Source: an uncultured Marinomonas sp. (lineage in GTDB: Bacteria > Pseudomonadota > Gammaproteobacteria > Pseudomonadales > Marinomonadaceae). From it: a stretch of DNA of 64,000 nucleotides. Every line of letters begins with the position of its first letter. Positions within the stretch are counted from its first letter, which is position 1. The notes below the pieces were generated by a model, which did no database searches, had not been told where the DNA came from, and saw nothing but the letters and a program-made list of their open reading frames with translations. The stretch spans positions 205,475 to 269,474 of the forward strand of contig CANLRQ010000002.1 in NCBI GenBank assembly GCA_947493575.1, read 5' to 3'. Positions 20,506 through 29,050 of this stretch are shown one piece after another. The position numbers and the translations under genes are program-made.

Positions 20506-20985
20506 TTAGTGCTGGTGCCCACCGACTCCATGAGCATGACCATGAGAAGCTTCCTCTTCTGTCGCATCACGGATATCAACAATTTGAACAGAGAAGCTTA
20601 AATCTTTACCTGATAGAGGGTGATTCAAATCCACTGTTGCGTGTTTTAAGCCTGCTTTAACAACGGTAACTTGGCGAGCGCCTTTGTCTGTTTGCACCAT
20701 AGCAACCATACCAGCTTTCCAACGCTTTGCTCCTTGAAGGTGCTTAATTGGAACTTGCTGTTGACGATCTTCAAAGCGTTCTCCATAGGCATCAGCACTT
20801 TTCACATCTACATCAAATTCATCACCTACAGCTTTGCCTTCCATTGCTTTTTCTAGACCGGGAATGACATTACTATGACCATGTAAATACGCTGCTGGAT
20901 CTTTACCTGCTGAAGTTTCAATTAACTCTTCACCACTACGCAATGTGTAATGAAATTGCACCACTTTATTTTTAGAAATAGACAT
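20506..20985 (-). CDS. slyD: FKBP-type peptidyl-prolyl isomerase SlyD
   Basis: 159-residue cytoplasmic prolyl isomerase and chaperone that also binds nickel. An FKBP half domain (Q-F-H-Y-T-L-R-S-G, G-L-E-K-A-M-E-G) surrounds the insert-in-flap chaperone domain, with Y-G-E-R at the junction. The C-terminal tail holds six His residues (H-G-H-A-H-G-V-G-G-H-Q-H), the metal-binding region that in E. coli serves hydrogenase maturation. No hydrogenase genes are in the window. Confidence 0.93.
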   Translation of the reverse strand: MSISKNKVVQFHYTLRSGEELIETSAGKDPAAYLHGHSNVIPGLEKAMEGKAVGDEFDVDVKSADAYGERFEDRQQQVPIKHLQGAKRWKAGMVAMVQTDKGARQVTVVKAGLKHATVDLNHPLSGKDLSFSVQIVDIRDATEEEASHGHAHGVGGHQH

Positions 20986-21156
20986 CTAAATACCTTATTA
21001 AATAGACCGAATGTATAGAGCAATATTATGAGACCTTTACTCTAAAATGTCGCTGTTACTTTGTATTTTTAAAAAATCTGCTGTTTTTTTGCATTTTCAT
21101 AAAAGTGTAACTGATTGCTTTTAGTATTTCTCTAACTATTAAAGGAGACTTATCTC

Positions 21157-21741
21157 ATGAAAAAAAATCTACTTACTCTTACATGTGCCCTTTCTACTGC
21201 TGCATTGCTAACTGCTTGTGGAGCAAATGTTAAAGAAGAAACTGCTCAAGTGAAAACTCAAGCGAAAGAAATGGTTCAACAGTCTCTGGATAACACTATG
21301 TTATTTGAAGCACATCACGAAGGTCGCATCTATATCTTTGATGATTTTGCAACTTACCAAGACTTCTTAGTATTAGGTGAGACTTCTTATCGTAAAGTAC
21401 GCATTGGTGAAGGCCCAAAAGGTGAAACCATTGTATTTGGTCTAACAAATGAAGATAAAAAGAAAATGTCTGGCATTGCTTCTGTCGATATGTATGACGG
21501 AGTTTTAAAAGGCGCGGATGAGTTCTACGGTGAAATGTATACTGAAGAAGGCCGCATTTACGTATTTTCTTCTTTAGAAGAAATGCAAATGGCTCGTACC
21601 TTAGGTGAAGTTGTATTACGTTATACCGATATTGGCGCAGGTCCAAAAGGTGAAACAGTTGTTTACGCTCTAAACAGCGAAAATAAGAAAAAGAAACCAG
21701 TTGCTCTTATTGCTAAATTTAAAGCTATTCACGCAATGTAA
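21157..21741 (+). CDS. Lipoprotein of two tandem ~55-residue repeats
   Basis: 194 residues with a lipoprotein signal peptide (lipobox L-L-T-A-C, Cys21). After a charged linker the mature part holds two copies of one module: E-G-R-I-Y-I-F-D-D, then G-E-G-P-K-G-E-T-I-V-F-G-L and E-D-K-K-K in the first; E-G-R-I-Y-V-F-S-S, then G-A-G-P-K-G-E-T-V-V-Y-A-L and E-N-K-K-K in the second. The copies arose by internal duplication. I do not recognise a named family. Likely outer-membrane anchored and periplasmic. AAAGGAG precedes the ATG, and a hairpin follows. Confidence 0.8.
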   Translation: MKKNLLTLTCALSTAALLTACGANVKEETAQVKTQAKEMVQQSLDNTMLFEAHHEGRIYIFDDFATYQDFLVLGETSYRKVRIGEGPKGETIVFGLTNEDKKKMSGIASVDMYDGVLKGADEFYGEMYTEEGRIYVFSSLEEMQMARTLGEVVLRYTDIGAGPKGETVVYALNSENKKKKPVALIAKFKAIHAM

Positions 21742-21756
21742 AAGACACTGTGTTAT

Positions 21757-21790
21757 TAAGGAAGGTGCAAATAAGTCACCTTTCTTAATA
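21757..21790. terminator. Hairpin between convergent genes
   Basis: TTAAGGAAGGTG and CACCTTTCTTAA form a 12-bp stem with one mismatch, between the repeat lipoprotein gene and the convergent DUF1439 gene. There is no long T-run, so termination is likely but not certain. Confidence 0.6.
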
Positions 21791-21814
21791 ACTATAAATA
21801 CGAGTTTTTAACCT

Positions 21815-22393
21815 CTAAAACATAGACATAACGATTTCACCTTCCTTAATGGTTATCTTCTTAATCATCAAAGCCGCAGATTCTTCCAAAGCAGAGTGAT
21901 TCATCACATACACAGGGTTTTCTGAAAAATACCCAGCTAAAGCGACTTCAAAATCATTATGCAAAGGACCAAGCACCGAACGCAGTAATTGATCATTAAA
22001 ATTTGATCCATGTACCGAAATTTCTAATACCTGAGGATCAACAAGATAGATTTTCCCTTCTTCAATTCGAACCCCAGCTTGAATATAAGGCTGTAGATCC
22101 GTTGCAACAGCAATCTCTTTACCAAACATAGATAGGGTGCCCGTTAAATCAGTTGCCATACGAATTTTCGCACTGCCTCCACTTTCTGCAGTAAGATCAA
22201 CAACACCTCCAGTAACAACCATATTTAATTTAACGGTTTGTTCACCCATAGAAACTAAAATACTTTGCTCTGGCTGCTCTTTTATTCGTTGAACAATTTC
22301 TGCATTCAACTTATCTTCACTTAATCGATACCCATTGCAACCAGTTAACAAAACACTTAACAACATCACGCAAAGTAAGATACGGGACTTCAT
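21815..22393 (-). CDS. DUF1439 lipoprotein (YceB-like)
   Basis: 192 residues. Signal peptide with lipobox L-L-T-G-C. The remainder fits DUF1439, a BPI/TULIP-like fold typified by E. coli YceB, a putative lipid-binding lipoprotein facing the periplasm. The ATG at 22393, with GAGGTG three to eight bases upstream, overlaps the stop of the small gene before it (ATGA), so translation is coupled. Ligand unknown. Confidence 0.8.
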   Translation of the reverse strand: MKSRILLCVMLLSVLLTGCNGYRLSEDKLNAEIVQRIKEQPEQSILVSMGEQTVKLNMVVTGGVVDLTAESGGSAKIRMATDLTGTLSMFGKEIAVATDLQPYIQAGVRIEEGKIYLVDPQVLEISVHGSNFNDQLLRSVLGPLHNDFEVALAGYFSENPVYVMNHSALEESAALMIKKITIKEGEIVMSMF

Positions 22394-22593
22394 ATACACC
22401 TCATAAAATGGCACATTCTTTTAATATTAACTTGTTGCCTTTTCGAATCCTTTTCCATTTTTTTATTGTCACGTACAGTTAGCTTGAGAAGCACACGCAC
22501 TACAAACGCCATAGTGACCCATAACACAGTCAAAGCCACTTGATAATTATCCTTAAAGAAAGATATATCCCACTGACTAAAATCGAAAAACAT
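22390..22593 (-). CDS. Small single-span membrane protein
   Basis: 67 residues, one hydrophobic segment (V-A-L-T-V-L-W-V-T-M-A-F-V-V-R-V-L-L) followed by a strongly basic tail, so probably inner membrane with the C terminus inside. No family recognised. Support for a real gene is the 4-base ATGA overlap with the DUF1439 gene downstream and the opposite-facing SOS-controlled gene upstream. The start at 22593 (M-F-F-D-F) is a guess; another Met lies nine codons earlier. Confidence 0.5.
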   Translation of the reverse strand: MFFDFSQWDISFFKDNYQVALTVLWVTMAFVVRVLLKLTVRDNKKMEKDSKRQQVNIKRMCHFMRCI

Positions 22594-22715
22594 ACGTATA
22601 CTATTCCTAACTTGAATCAATTCACTGTATCAATCCTTTCATAAATCAACAATTTAAAAACAAAAGATTTACAAAAAAAATTCACAAAAAAAGATAGACA
22701 CAAAACAAACTTTAA

Positions 22716-22731
22716 CTGTATATTTATACAG
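22716..22731. promoter_or_regulatory. LexA-binding SOS box
   Basis: CTGTATATTTATACAG is an exact CTGT-N8-ACAG palindrome of the gammaproteobacterial LexA type, 22 bases before the yebG start codon. yebG is a known SOS gene in E. coli. Confidence 0.9.
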
Positions 22732-22753
22732 TATAATTTATTGGAGGTTGATC

Positions 22754-23173
22754 ATGCCTGTCATTACAAAATATGTAGTTGAACGCAATGGGGTAGAAAA
22801 AATGACGTTTTCTTCAAAAGCTGAAGCAGATGCTTATGACAAGCTACTGGATATGTCTGACGAACTCTACCAAGTTTTAGAAGAAAGCACTTTAGTTACA
22901 GATGCTAAGCAGTTAGACGCCTTAGCAATGTATTTAGCTCAAAATAAAGATTCTCTGCTCGTTGCCTTAGGAGCCAAACGTAAAGCGCCTCAAGAGAAGT
23001 CAACTAAAGCCGCAGCGCCTAAAAAGACAGAACAGCACCCTAACCCAGTAGAATCATTAAAAGACATTGTTATTGAGCCAGATGAAGCAGCACTTATTGA
23101 TTCAGATGAAATGCTCGATTTAGATAACATAGATAATGACATGATGGATGCAAATGACAGCGATGCCGCTTGA
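22754..23173 (+). CDS. yebG: YebG family DNA damage-inducible protein
   Basis: 139 residues. The N-terminal ~75 match YebG (M-P-V-I-T-K-Y-V-V-E-R-N-G, then M-T-F-S-S-K-A-E-A-D-A-Y-D-K); the C-terminal half is a long acidic, low-complexity tail absent from the 96-residue E. coli protein. Cytoplasmic, LexA-controlled, biochemical role unclear. ATG at 22754 has GGAGG seven bases before it; a TTG two codons earlier is less likely. Confidence 0.88.
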   Translation: MPVITKYVVERNGVEKMTFSSKAEADAYDKLLDMSDELYQVLEESTLVTDAKQLDALAMYLAQNKDSLLVALGAKRKAPQEKSTKAAAPKKTEQHPNPVESLKDIVIEPDEAALIDSDEMLDLDNIDNDMMDANDSDAA

Positions 23174-23238
23174 GGAAGATGAGAGTAAATCACCTACCCT
23201 AAGCATCAATCTATTCAGCTGCAGCTAAAACCGCATGT

Positions 23239-23296
23239 GAGACCTTTGCACTACTACTGTTACACGACTATAGGCTTGTTAATACTTTGTTAATTT
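23239..23296. repeat. MITE-like element remnant (right end, inverted)
   Basis: GAGACCTTTGCAC followed by CTACTACT-like and GGCTTGTTAATACTTTGTTAA sequence matches the complement of the right third of the full elements. The other end is missing. Its TTA at 23290-23292 is the stop codon of the cytochrome b561 gene read on the minus strand. Confidence 0.75.
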
Positions 23297-23970
23297 GGCA
23301 AAAAAAGCAGCCACATAAACCAAAGCAGCCCGACTCCCATACTTAGTACCACCCCAATTCTAGGGGTCTTCACAATGGGAGTATGGGAGCTTGAAGCTGT
23401 ATCTTTTCGACCGTGTATCATGGCAATAACGATTCTTTCTTTAAAGCAGATTTCATGCAGCAAGACTGCTGCAATATGTAAAATCACTAGAACAATTAAT
23501 ACATCAGGTAAAATGCCATGTATTTTGGCAAAGGTAGATAACCATTCTTCACTTGCATAATCATAAAATGGCCCGTACCAAAAAATGTCATCCGTCGAAA
23601 ATAGCCCGCTTACAATCTGTATCGACAAAATTAAGACTAAAGACAATATCATTAACCAGCCAAGCGGATTATGCCCCAATTCATTCTCTGCTTTATTGTT
23701 ATCTCGTTTTAATTTTTCAACAAAAACCCTTAAATAAGATGCAGTATGTTTAAACGACGTTAAAGCATGTTTAAACAATCCATAATAAGACCCTACAAAA
23801 CCATAAATAATACGTGCTACAAGCACAGCAGATAATGCATAACCTAAATCAACGTGCCACTCTAGGTAATCTTCCTCTGACTTCCCTGTGATCACCATGG
23901 CTAAAAATAATATAACCATTAACCAATGCAATACTCGTATCGGCCAGTCCCACACTAAAACACTTTTCAT
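23290..23970 (-). CDS. Cytochrome b561 / hydrogenase-type cytochrome b
   Basis: 226-residue inner-membrane diheme cytochrome with four to five membrane segments. Heme-ligand candidates are His15 (R-V-L-H-W), the His in L-E-W-H-V-D-L-G-Y, and the Hs in K-I-H-G-I-L and I-L-H-I-A-A-V-L-L-H-E. It passes electrons between quinol and a periplasmic partner; no partner gene is adjacent. The C-terminal segment ends L-F-L-P-N, with the stop lying inside a MITE remnant, so the original C terminus may have been slightly different. Confidence 0.85.
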   Translation of the reverse strand: MKSVLVWDWPIRVLHWLMVILFLAMVITGKSEEDYLEWHVDLGYALSAVLVARIIYGFVGSYYGLFKHALTSFKHTASYLRVFVEKLKRDNNKAENELGHNPLGWLMILSLVLILSIQIVSGLFSTDDIFWYGPFYDYASEEWLSTFAKIHGILPDVLIVLVILHIAAVLLHEICFKERIVIAMIHGRKDTASSSHTPIVKTPRIGVVLSMGVGLLWFMWLLFLPN

Positions 23971-24196
23971 ATAACCTCATGTAGTTCAAATTATCCTTGG
24001 TTAACCTATTCAAATGGCTCTCACCATTAATCATCAAAATGAAAACCAGTATTCCAAAGAATTAAACCTAGGGAAGATTTCAGATTCCTAAATGGAATCC
24101 AAAACATGACTTTTATTCCTTTTACTTTTAGTTAGCAAAGCTTCATGCTTCACCTGCCATTTACCCCATCTCAATAATCTATTTTAAAGGCTTTTT

Positions 24197-25087
24197 ATGT
24201 GGATCTTATCTACTCTTATCGCAGCATGGTTTCAATCCATGAGAACAGCTTATCAAAATTCCTTATCTAAAGAATCAGGAACATTACACGCTACTCTAGC
24301 TCGCTCTCTATTTGGTTTGCCTTTTGTATTAATATACGGCGCTTTTTGTTGGATGTTTCTCGGGCCAATTAATGGCTCATTACCTAACGCATTTTACATT
24401 AGCGCAACCATTGGAGCCGTAGCACAAGTTGCCGCTACCTACTTAATGTTAAGTTTGTTTAAAACCCAAAGCTTTACTAGCGGTACTTTGTTCGCAAAAA
24501 CAGAAGCGCTTATGACAGCCTTACTAGGGCTTATTATTTTTGCCTCTCCTTTATCTGGATTCGCATGGATTGGCATCTTCTTTGGTGTCATCGGTATTAT
24601 TATTTTAAGTATTAAATCCCAAATGAGCATTGGTAGTTTTTTTCAAAAAAGTTCAGCTCTAGGCATCGCAAGTGGACTTTGCTTTGCCATCACCTCTTTG
24701 TCTGTTGCCTTTGCCAGCAGAGAATTAGAAGGGCATTTGGCCACACGAGCGGCAGTATCTTTAATTTTTGTATTAGGGGTGCAGTCGGTTTTATTATGGG
24801 GAATTCAGTCTTACCTCGAAAAAAACCTATTAAGTCCATTCAGTAAAAATGCAATGTTAAGCAACAAAGTAGGCTTTTTCAGCGCTGTCGGATCAATAGG
24901 CTGGTTTACCGCCTTTACCTTAGCCAATCCAGCATTAGTTAAAACATTAGGGCAAATAGAAGTAATTGGAACCTTGTATTATTCGAAGTATCGCTTTTCC
25001 GAGTCCATTAGCAATCGAGAGTGGATTGGCGGTTCTTTTATTTTAGCTAGCGTTGTTATTGTTGCTCTCGCCAGCTTTTATACTTAA
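24197..25087 (+). CDS. DMT superfamily (EamA-like) permease
   Basis: 296 residues with about ten hydrophobic segments arranged as two EamA halves: R-S-L-F-G-L-P-F in the first, a T-E-A-L-M-T-A-L-L-G-L motif at the end of the first half, and L-G-Q-I-E-V-I-G-T-L in the second. Probably exports a small metabolite; the substrate is not identifiable. The ATG follows a G-poor stretch, so the ribosome binding site is weak. Not in an obvious operon. Confidence 0.83.
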   Translation: MWILSTLIAAWFQSMRTAYQNSLSKESGTLHATLARSLFGLPFVLIYGAFCWMFLGPINGSLPNAFYISATIGAVAQVAATYLMLSLFKTQSFTSGTLFAKTEALMTALLGLIIFASPLSGFAWIGIFFGVIGIIILSIKSQMSIGSFFQKSSALGIASGLCFAITSLSVAFASRELEGHLATRAAVSLIFVLGVQSVLLWGIQSYLEKNLLSPFSKNAMLSNKVGFFSAVGSIGWFTAFTLANPALVKTLGQIEVIGTLYYSKYRFSESISNREWIGGSFILASVVIVALASFYT

Positions 25088-25224
25088 AACATTTATCCCT
25101 AAAAATAAGAGTCCTGATACAAATCATTAATAAATAACATTTTGTCACGAAATCCGATAATCAAATGCTATATTAACAACTACACTAATATAACATTATG
25201 TATTATTTAAAAAGGTCTACACTC

Positions 25225-25449
25225 ATGGCACTTCCTTCTCGTAATCTAAGTTCAATTGATCGCATGGCTCGTGGATTTATTGGTATTACAGTATGTGCAT
25301 TCCTTTTTTTGGGTAACTATATAGAGGATCCAATAATACAATGGTTGCTTTTGATTTTTGGTATTCTAAATTTAGTTTCTCTATTTACCGCTTGGTGCCC
25401 TATTTACCATATAGCTAGTCTGAGTACCTATAAAAAAAATGATGAGTAA
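25225..25449 (+). CDS. DUF2892 (YgaP-like) membrane protein
   Basis: 74 residues with the DUF2892 pattern: N-L-S-S-I-D-R-M-A-R-G-F-I-G, two membrane hairpin segments and a W-C-P-I-Y end. This domain also occurs attached to rhodanese in YgaP; here it stands alone. ATG at 25225 has AAAAGG ten bases before it, better than the start nine codons upstream. Lies 36 bases before the GGDEF-EAL gene and may share its transcript. Confidence 0.82.
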   Translation: MALPSRNLSSIDRMARGFIGITVCAFLFLGNYIEDPIIQWLLLIFGILNLVSLFTAWCPIYHIASLSTYKKNDE

Positions 25450-25485
25450 ACCTTTTTGTGCCCTTTGATTTAAAATGGAAGTTGT

Positions 25486-27420
25486 ATGCAATCAATAAAA
25501 GCACTTGAAAAAGATCCCTATTTTAGGCTGAAGTTAATTTTTCTTTGTCTCAGCGTCGCTGTGGTTGTTTCCATTGTTTATGTCACAGTTGTCTATAAAA
25601 TGGCGGCAGATATTGGAACAACCACAGAATTCGACGCTACCATGACAGAGGCTAGAAACCTTCAATACGTTATTGATACCCATTCATTAGCTATTGCAGA
25701 AGATAGAGTTGGCGACATCCTGACTCGTCACTATTCTCAATCACCATCCGAAAACGACATTACTTACGGATTTTTATTATTAAACAGCCCTTCTCCTTTC
25801 TCGTTTTCTAATTTACCTCCTGATAAATTACATCCCATTCTCGATAAAACCTCAATAATGCAAGAAGTAAATGACAAAGGCATCACAGTCATAGAAGGAC
25901 AACAATATGTATGGGTGCATTTAAAGAGTAATGCAAATGCCGACATCCTATTTATCAAAAGTGCAAAATCGATTTCACTAGCCGTAGATTACATAACTAG
26001 ACGATTAATTATTACTTCTTTTATTACCTTTTGGATTGCTGTGTGGTTGGCTTTATTTTTAGCAACATGGATGAATAATAAAGTACAAACAAAAAATAAC
26101 GCACTCGCTCACATTGCCACTCACGATGCCTTAACTGAACTGCCAAATCGCTTGTATTTGTTTTCTATCTGCCGTTCTGAAATTCAAGATCTTATTGCAA
26201 AGCAAAGCATTGATCATGAACAAAAAATCGGTGCCATCATATTAATAGATTTAAACAATTTTAAAGAAGTTAATGATACTTATGGTCACCATATTGGTGA
26301 TGCGGTACTTATTAATTTTGCGAAACGGATACAACATGTTTTATCAAGTAGTGAAATATTAATTAGGATGGGAGGTGATGAATTTGTAATATGGGGGAAA
26401 GAGCTCGATAAGTTAAGCTCATTATCCTTATCAGAAAATATTCGAATAGCCTGTCACGCCCCCCTTATCATCAGTGATCTGAGTATTGAAATTAATCCGA
26501 GTTTAGGTATTTCTTTGCTTTTCCAACATGCAAACGATTTAGACAATCTAATGACTTACGCAGACCTTGCTATGTATCAATCCAAGTCAAATCACTTAGG
26601 ACCAGTTGTCTATAATAAAACCCTTAGCGAATCTTATTTATACGAAGCGAAGCTAAGAGGTGATTTATTAGACGCTATTCAAAAAGAGCAAATATTTTTA
26701 CTTTATCAACCTAAAATAGAACTAGCATCAGGAAAGATAATTGGTGTTGAAGCTCTCGCTAGATGGAACCATCCAATTGAAGGCGTCATTTCTCCCATAC
26801 ACTTTATTCCATTGATTGAAAAAAGCGTTCACATTCATAAATTCACACGCTATGTCATTGAGAAATCCATAATACAAGCCAAAGAATGGCTGGCGTTGGG
26901 AATTGAAACCACCATTGCAGTTAATATCTCTCCCTACAATTTATTAGATGGTGATTTTGCAAGAGACATTGAAGCCTTATTAAAAGAGCATCAGGTTCCG
27001 GTTTCAGTATTAGAAATCGAACTTACAGAAACCGCTATGATGAATGATATTTCTTCTACTAAATCCAGTTTACAAACATTGCGTGAATTGGGTTTGAGTA
27101 TTGCAATTGATGACTTTGGAACAGGGCTTAGCTCTCTTTCTTACGTCAGTCAATTAGATGCAAACATCATCAAAATTGATCGCTCATTTGTCATGGATAT
27201 GGACACCAATAATCATAACCTTGCCATTATTGAAGCCGTTATTGGATTAAGTAACAGGTTAAAATGGGAAGTTGTTGCTGAGGGTATTGAAACAAAAGAA
27301 CAACTAACAACGTTATCAACACTTGGTTGCCAATATGGCCAAGGTTACTATTTTGAACGCCCTCTTTCCAAGCAAGATATCACGTCATTGCTTGAAGAGA
27401 ACAAACAGTTTCCTAATTAA
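25486..27420 (+). CDS. Membrane GGDEF-EAL cyclic-di-GMP protein
   Basis: 644 residues: membrane segment at about 17-39, a periplasmic sensor region to about 165, a second membrane segment at 172-195, a GGDEF domain (R-M-G-G-D-E-F, about 210-375) and an EAL domain (about 390-635). EAL catalytic residues are present: E-A-L-A-R-W, N-I-S-P-Y-N, E-L-T-E-T, D-D-F-G-T-G and K-I-D-R-S-F. Both cyclase and phosphodiesterase activity are therefore possible; which dominates cannot be read from sequence. The C-terminal domain is complete. A MITE copy lies 28 bases after the stop. Confidence 0.92.
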   Translation: MQSIKALEKDPYFRLKLIFLCLSVAVVVSIVYVTVVYKMAADIGTTTEFDATMTEARNLQYVIDTHSLAIAEDRVGDILTRHYSQSPSENDITYGFLLLNSPSPFSFSNLPPDKLHPILDKTSIMQEVNDKGITVIEGQQYVWVHLKSNANADILFIKSAKSISLAVDYITRRLIITSFITFWIAVWLALFLATWMNNKVQTKNNALAHIATHDALTELPNRLYLFSICRSEIQDLIAKQSIDHEQKIGAIILIDLNNFKEVNDTYGHHIGDAVLINFAKRIQHVLSSSEILIRMGGDEFVIWGKELDKLSSLSLSENIRIACHAPLIISDLSIEINPSLGISLLFQHANDLDNLMTYADLAMYQSKSNHLGPVVYNKTLSESYLYEAKLRGDLLDAIQKEQIFLLYQPKIELASGKIIGVEALARWNHPIEGVISPIHFIPLIEKSVHIHKFTRYVIEKSIIQAKEWLALGIETTIAVNISPYNLLDGDFARDIEALLKEHQVPVSVLEIELTETAMMNDISSTKSSLQTLRELGLSIAIDDFGTGLSSLSYVSQLDANIIKIDRSFVMDMDTNNHNLAIIEAVIGLSNRLKWEVVAEGIETKEQLTTLSTLGCQYGQGYYFERPLSKQDITSLLEENKQFPN

Positions 27421-27447
27421 TCATTCTATTTTACCTGACGACTAATA

Positions 27448-27564
27448 GAGACCTTTGCATGAGATTATGAGCGACGCTAAAACGAAGCACAAAGACAAAA
27501 AAGCGGAGTTTATGAGTTATAACGAATCTTTTATTAGCAAGTACAGTAATCGTGCAAAAGTCTT
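27448..27564. mobile_element. MITE-like element, copy 4
   Basis: 117-bp copy with ends GAGACCTTTGCATGA and TCGTGCAAAAGTCTT, flanked by the exact 5-bp repeat TAATA (27443-27447 and 27565-27569). The middle is shortened compared with copies 1 and 2. Confidence 0.85.
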
Positions 27565-27660
27565 TAATAAATATTTAGGAGGATACTTCCATTCTCTACT
27601 TGAGCAATGAACATTAGTTACCTATAGTTCTGCGTACTTTTACGTTTGTCAGGTACCTCA

Positions 27661-28944
27661 ATGGATTCTTTATACGTCGCGCACTTAACCTCTCTATTAT
27701 CTCGCTATCAAACCGCCTTAGAGCGTTTTCAACTCGATCATATTATTATCAGCAGTGGTACAAAGAGCTATTACTTCCAAGATGATTACACACACCCATT
27801 TAAACCATACTCTCATGCTCAGCACTGGTTACCTTTTGACTTAGAGTCAGATACCTTCATTATCATCTCTAAAAATGACAAGCCCTCTCTTATTTGGCCA
27901 ATCAAAGAAGATTTCTGGCATGCAGCAAATACGATTCCTGAAGGCTCTTGGTCTAACCATTGGGATATCAAACAGGTTACCTCTAAAAAAGAATGGCTCA
28001 GCCGAATTACAGGCAAAACGGTATGGTTAGGAGATAAAATTGATGGGCTGTCAAATCAATTTGAGCAGTTAGATTCGCTACAACATTGGTTAAACTACCA
28101 TCGTGCCTATAAAACAGATTACGAAGTAAATTTGCTAAAGCGAGCAAATATACGAGCTCTAAAGGGACATAATGCCGCTGAAGCCGCTTTTTTATCTGGC
28201 AAGAGTGAATTAGGCATTTATATAGATTACCTAGAAGCAACTCAGCAAACCTCCTACCAAGAGCCATATTCAGGTATTATTGCACTCAATGAGAATGCTG
28301 CGGTATTGCATTACGAACACAAACAGACACAAGTTCCAAAACAATCAAGAACACTCTTAATTGATGCAGGAGTAAAACTAAACGGCTACGGCAGCGACAT
28401 AACCCGCACTTTTACTACCGATACTGAGCTATTCAAAGAACTGCTATCAAGCATGGATCAAATACAGCAGTCTCTCGCTCATCAAGCCGTATCCGGCATA
28501 GACTATAAAGACTTGCATATAAATTGTTTATCGCAAATAGCCAATCTATTGCATGAGACACGTATTTGCTCTCTGTCAGCCGAAGAACAAATTTCTAAAG
28601 GCATTACCCAAACGTTTTTCCCACACGGTTTAGGCCATCTTCTTGGGTTACAGGTTCATGATTTAGGAGGCCATCAAATATCCGCTCAAGGAGACTTACT
28701 CCCTCCTCCAGAGTTTGCCCCCTTTTTACGACTCACACGACAACTTGAAAAAGACATGGTAATCACAATTGAACCTGGCTTATATTTCATTCCAATGTTA
28801 TTGGATAAAATGAACTCAAGCATCCCTAAGCATGGTTGTGATATGGCCCTTATTAATACCTTGTTGCCATTTGGAGGAATTCGAATTGAGGACAATGTAT
28901 TAGTTCAAGATGGCAGCAGTATTAATCTAACACGGGATAACTAA
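27661..28944 (+). CDS. pepQ: Xaa-Pro dipeptidase
   Basis: 427-residue M24B metallopeptidase that cleaves dipeptides with C-terminal proline. Metal ligands of the pita-bread fold are present: D in L-I-D-A-G, D in S-D-I-T-R-T, H in P-H-G-L-G-H, E in T-I-E-P-G and E in I-R-I-E-D-N. It aligns with E. coli PepQ from the N terminus (M-D-S-L-Y-x-x-H) to the last residues (N-L-T-R-D). The ATG at 27661 is chosen over a TTG five codons upstream. Cytoplasmic, single gene. Confidence 0.93.
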   Translation: MDSLYVAHLTSLLSRYQTALERFQLDHIIISSGTKSYYFQDDYTHPFKPYSHAQHWLPFDLESDTFIIISKNDKPSLIWPIKEDFWHAANTIPEGSWSNHWDIKQVTSKKEWLSRITGKTVWLGDKIDGLSNQFEQLDSLQHWLNYHRAYKTDYEVNLLKRANIRALKGHNAAEAAFLSGKSELGIYIDYLEATQQTSYQEPYSGIIALNENAAVLHYEHKQTQVPKQSRTLLIDAGVKLNGYGSDITRTFTTDTELFKELLSSMDQIQQSLAHQAVSGIDYKDLHINCLSQIANLLHETRICSLSAEEQISKGITQTFFPHGLGHLLGLQVHDLGGHQISAQGDLLPPPEFAPFLRLTRQLEKDMVITIEPGLYFIPMLLDKMNSSIPKHGCDMALINTLLPFGGIRIEDNVLVQDGSSINLTRDN

Positions 28945-29002
28945 TTTCAAGTTAGCACTAGAAATAGCAAGGGTATCTATGATTATGAGGCTTACATGAT
29001 TA

Positions 29003-29050
29003 GACACCTTTGCTCGACTACTAGGTTTGCTAATACTTTGTTAAAAACAA
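29003..29050. repeat. MITE-like element remnant
   Basis: GACACCTTTGCTCGACTACT followed by GGTTTGCTAATACTTTGTTAAAA matches the complement of the right end of the full elements with a few changes. Its TTA at 29041-29043 is the stop codon of the REC-GGDEF gene on the minus strand, and the last two residues (C-F) are also read from it. Confidence 0.75.

Noticed and set aside
21757..21790. GGAAGGTGCAAATAAGTC as a second copy of the IS end at 30992
   Set aside because: The similarity is short and the segment is better explained as the left arm and loop of a local hairpin between convergent genes.
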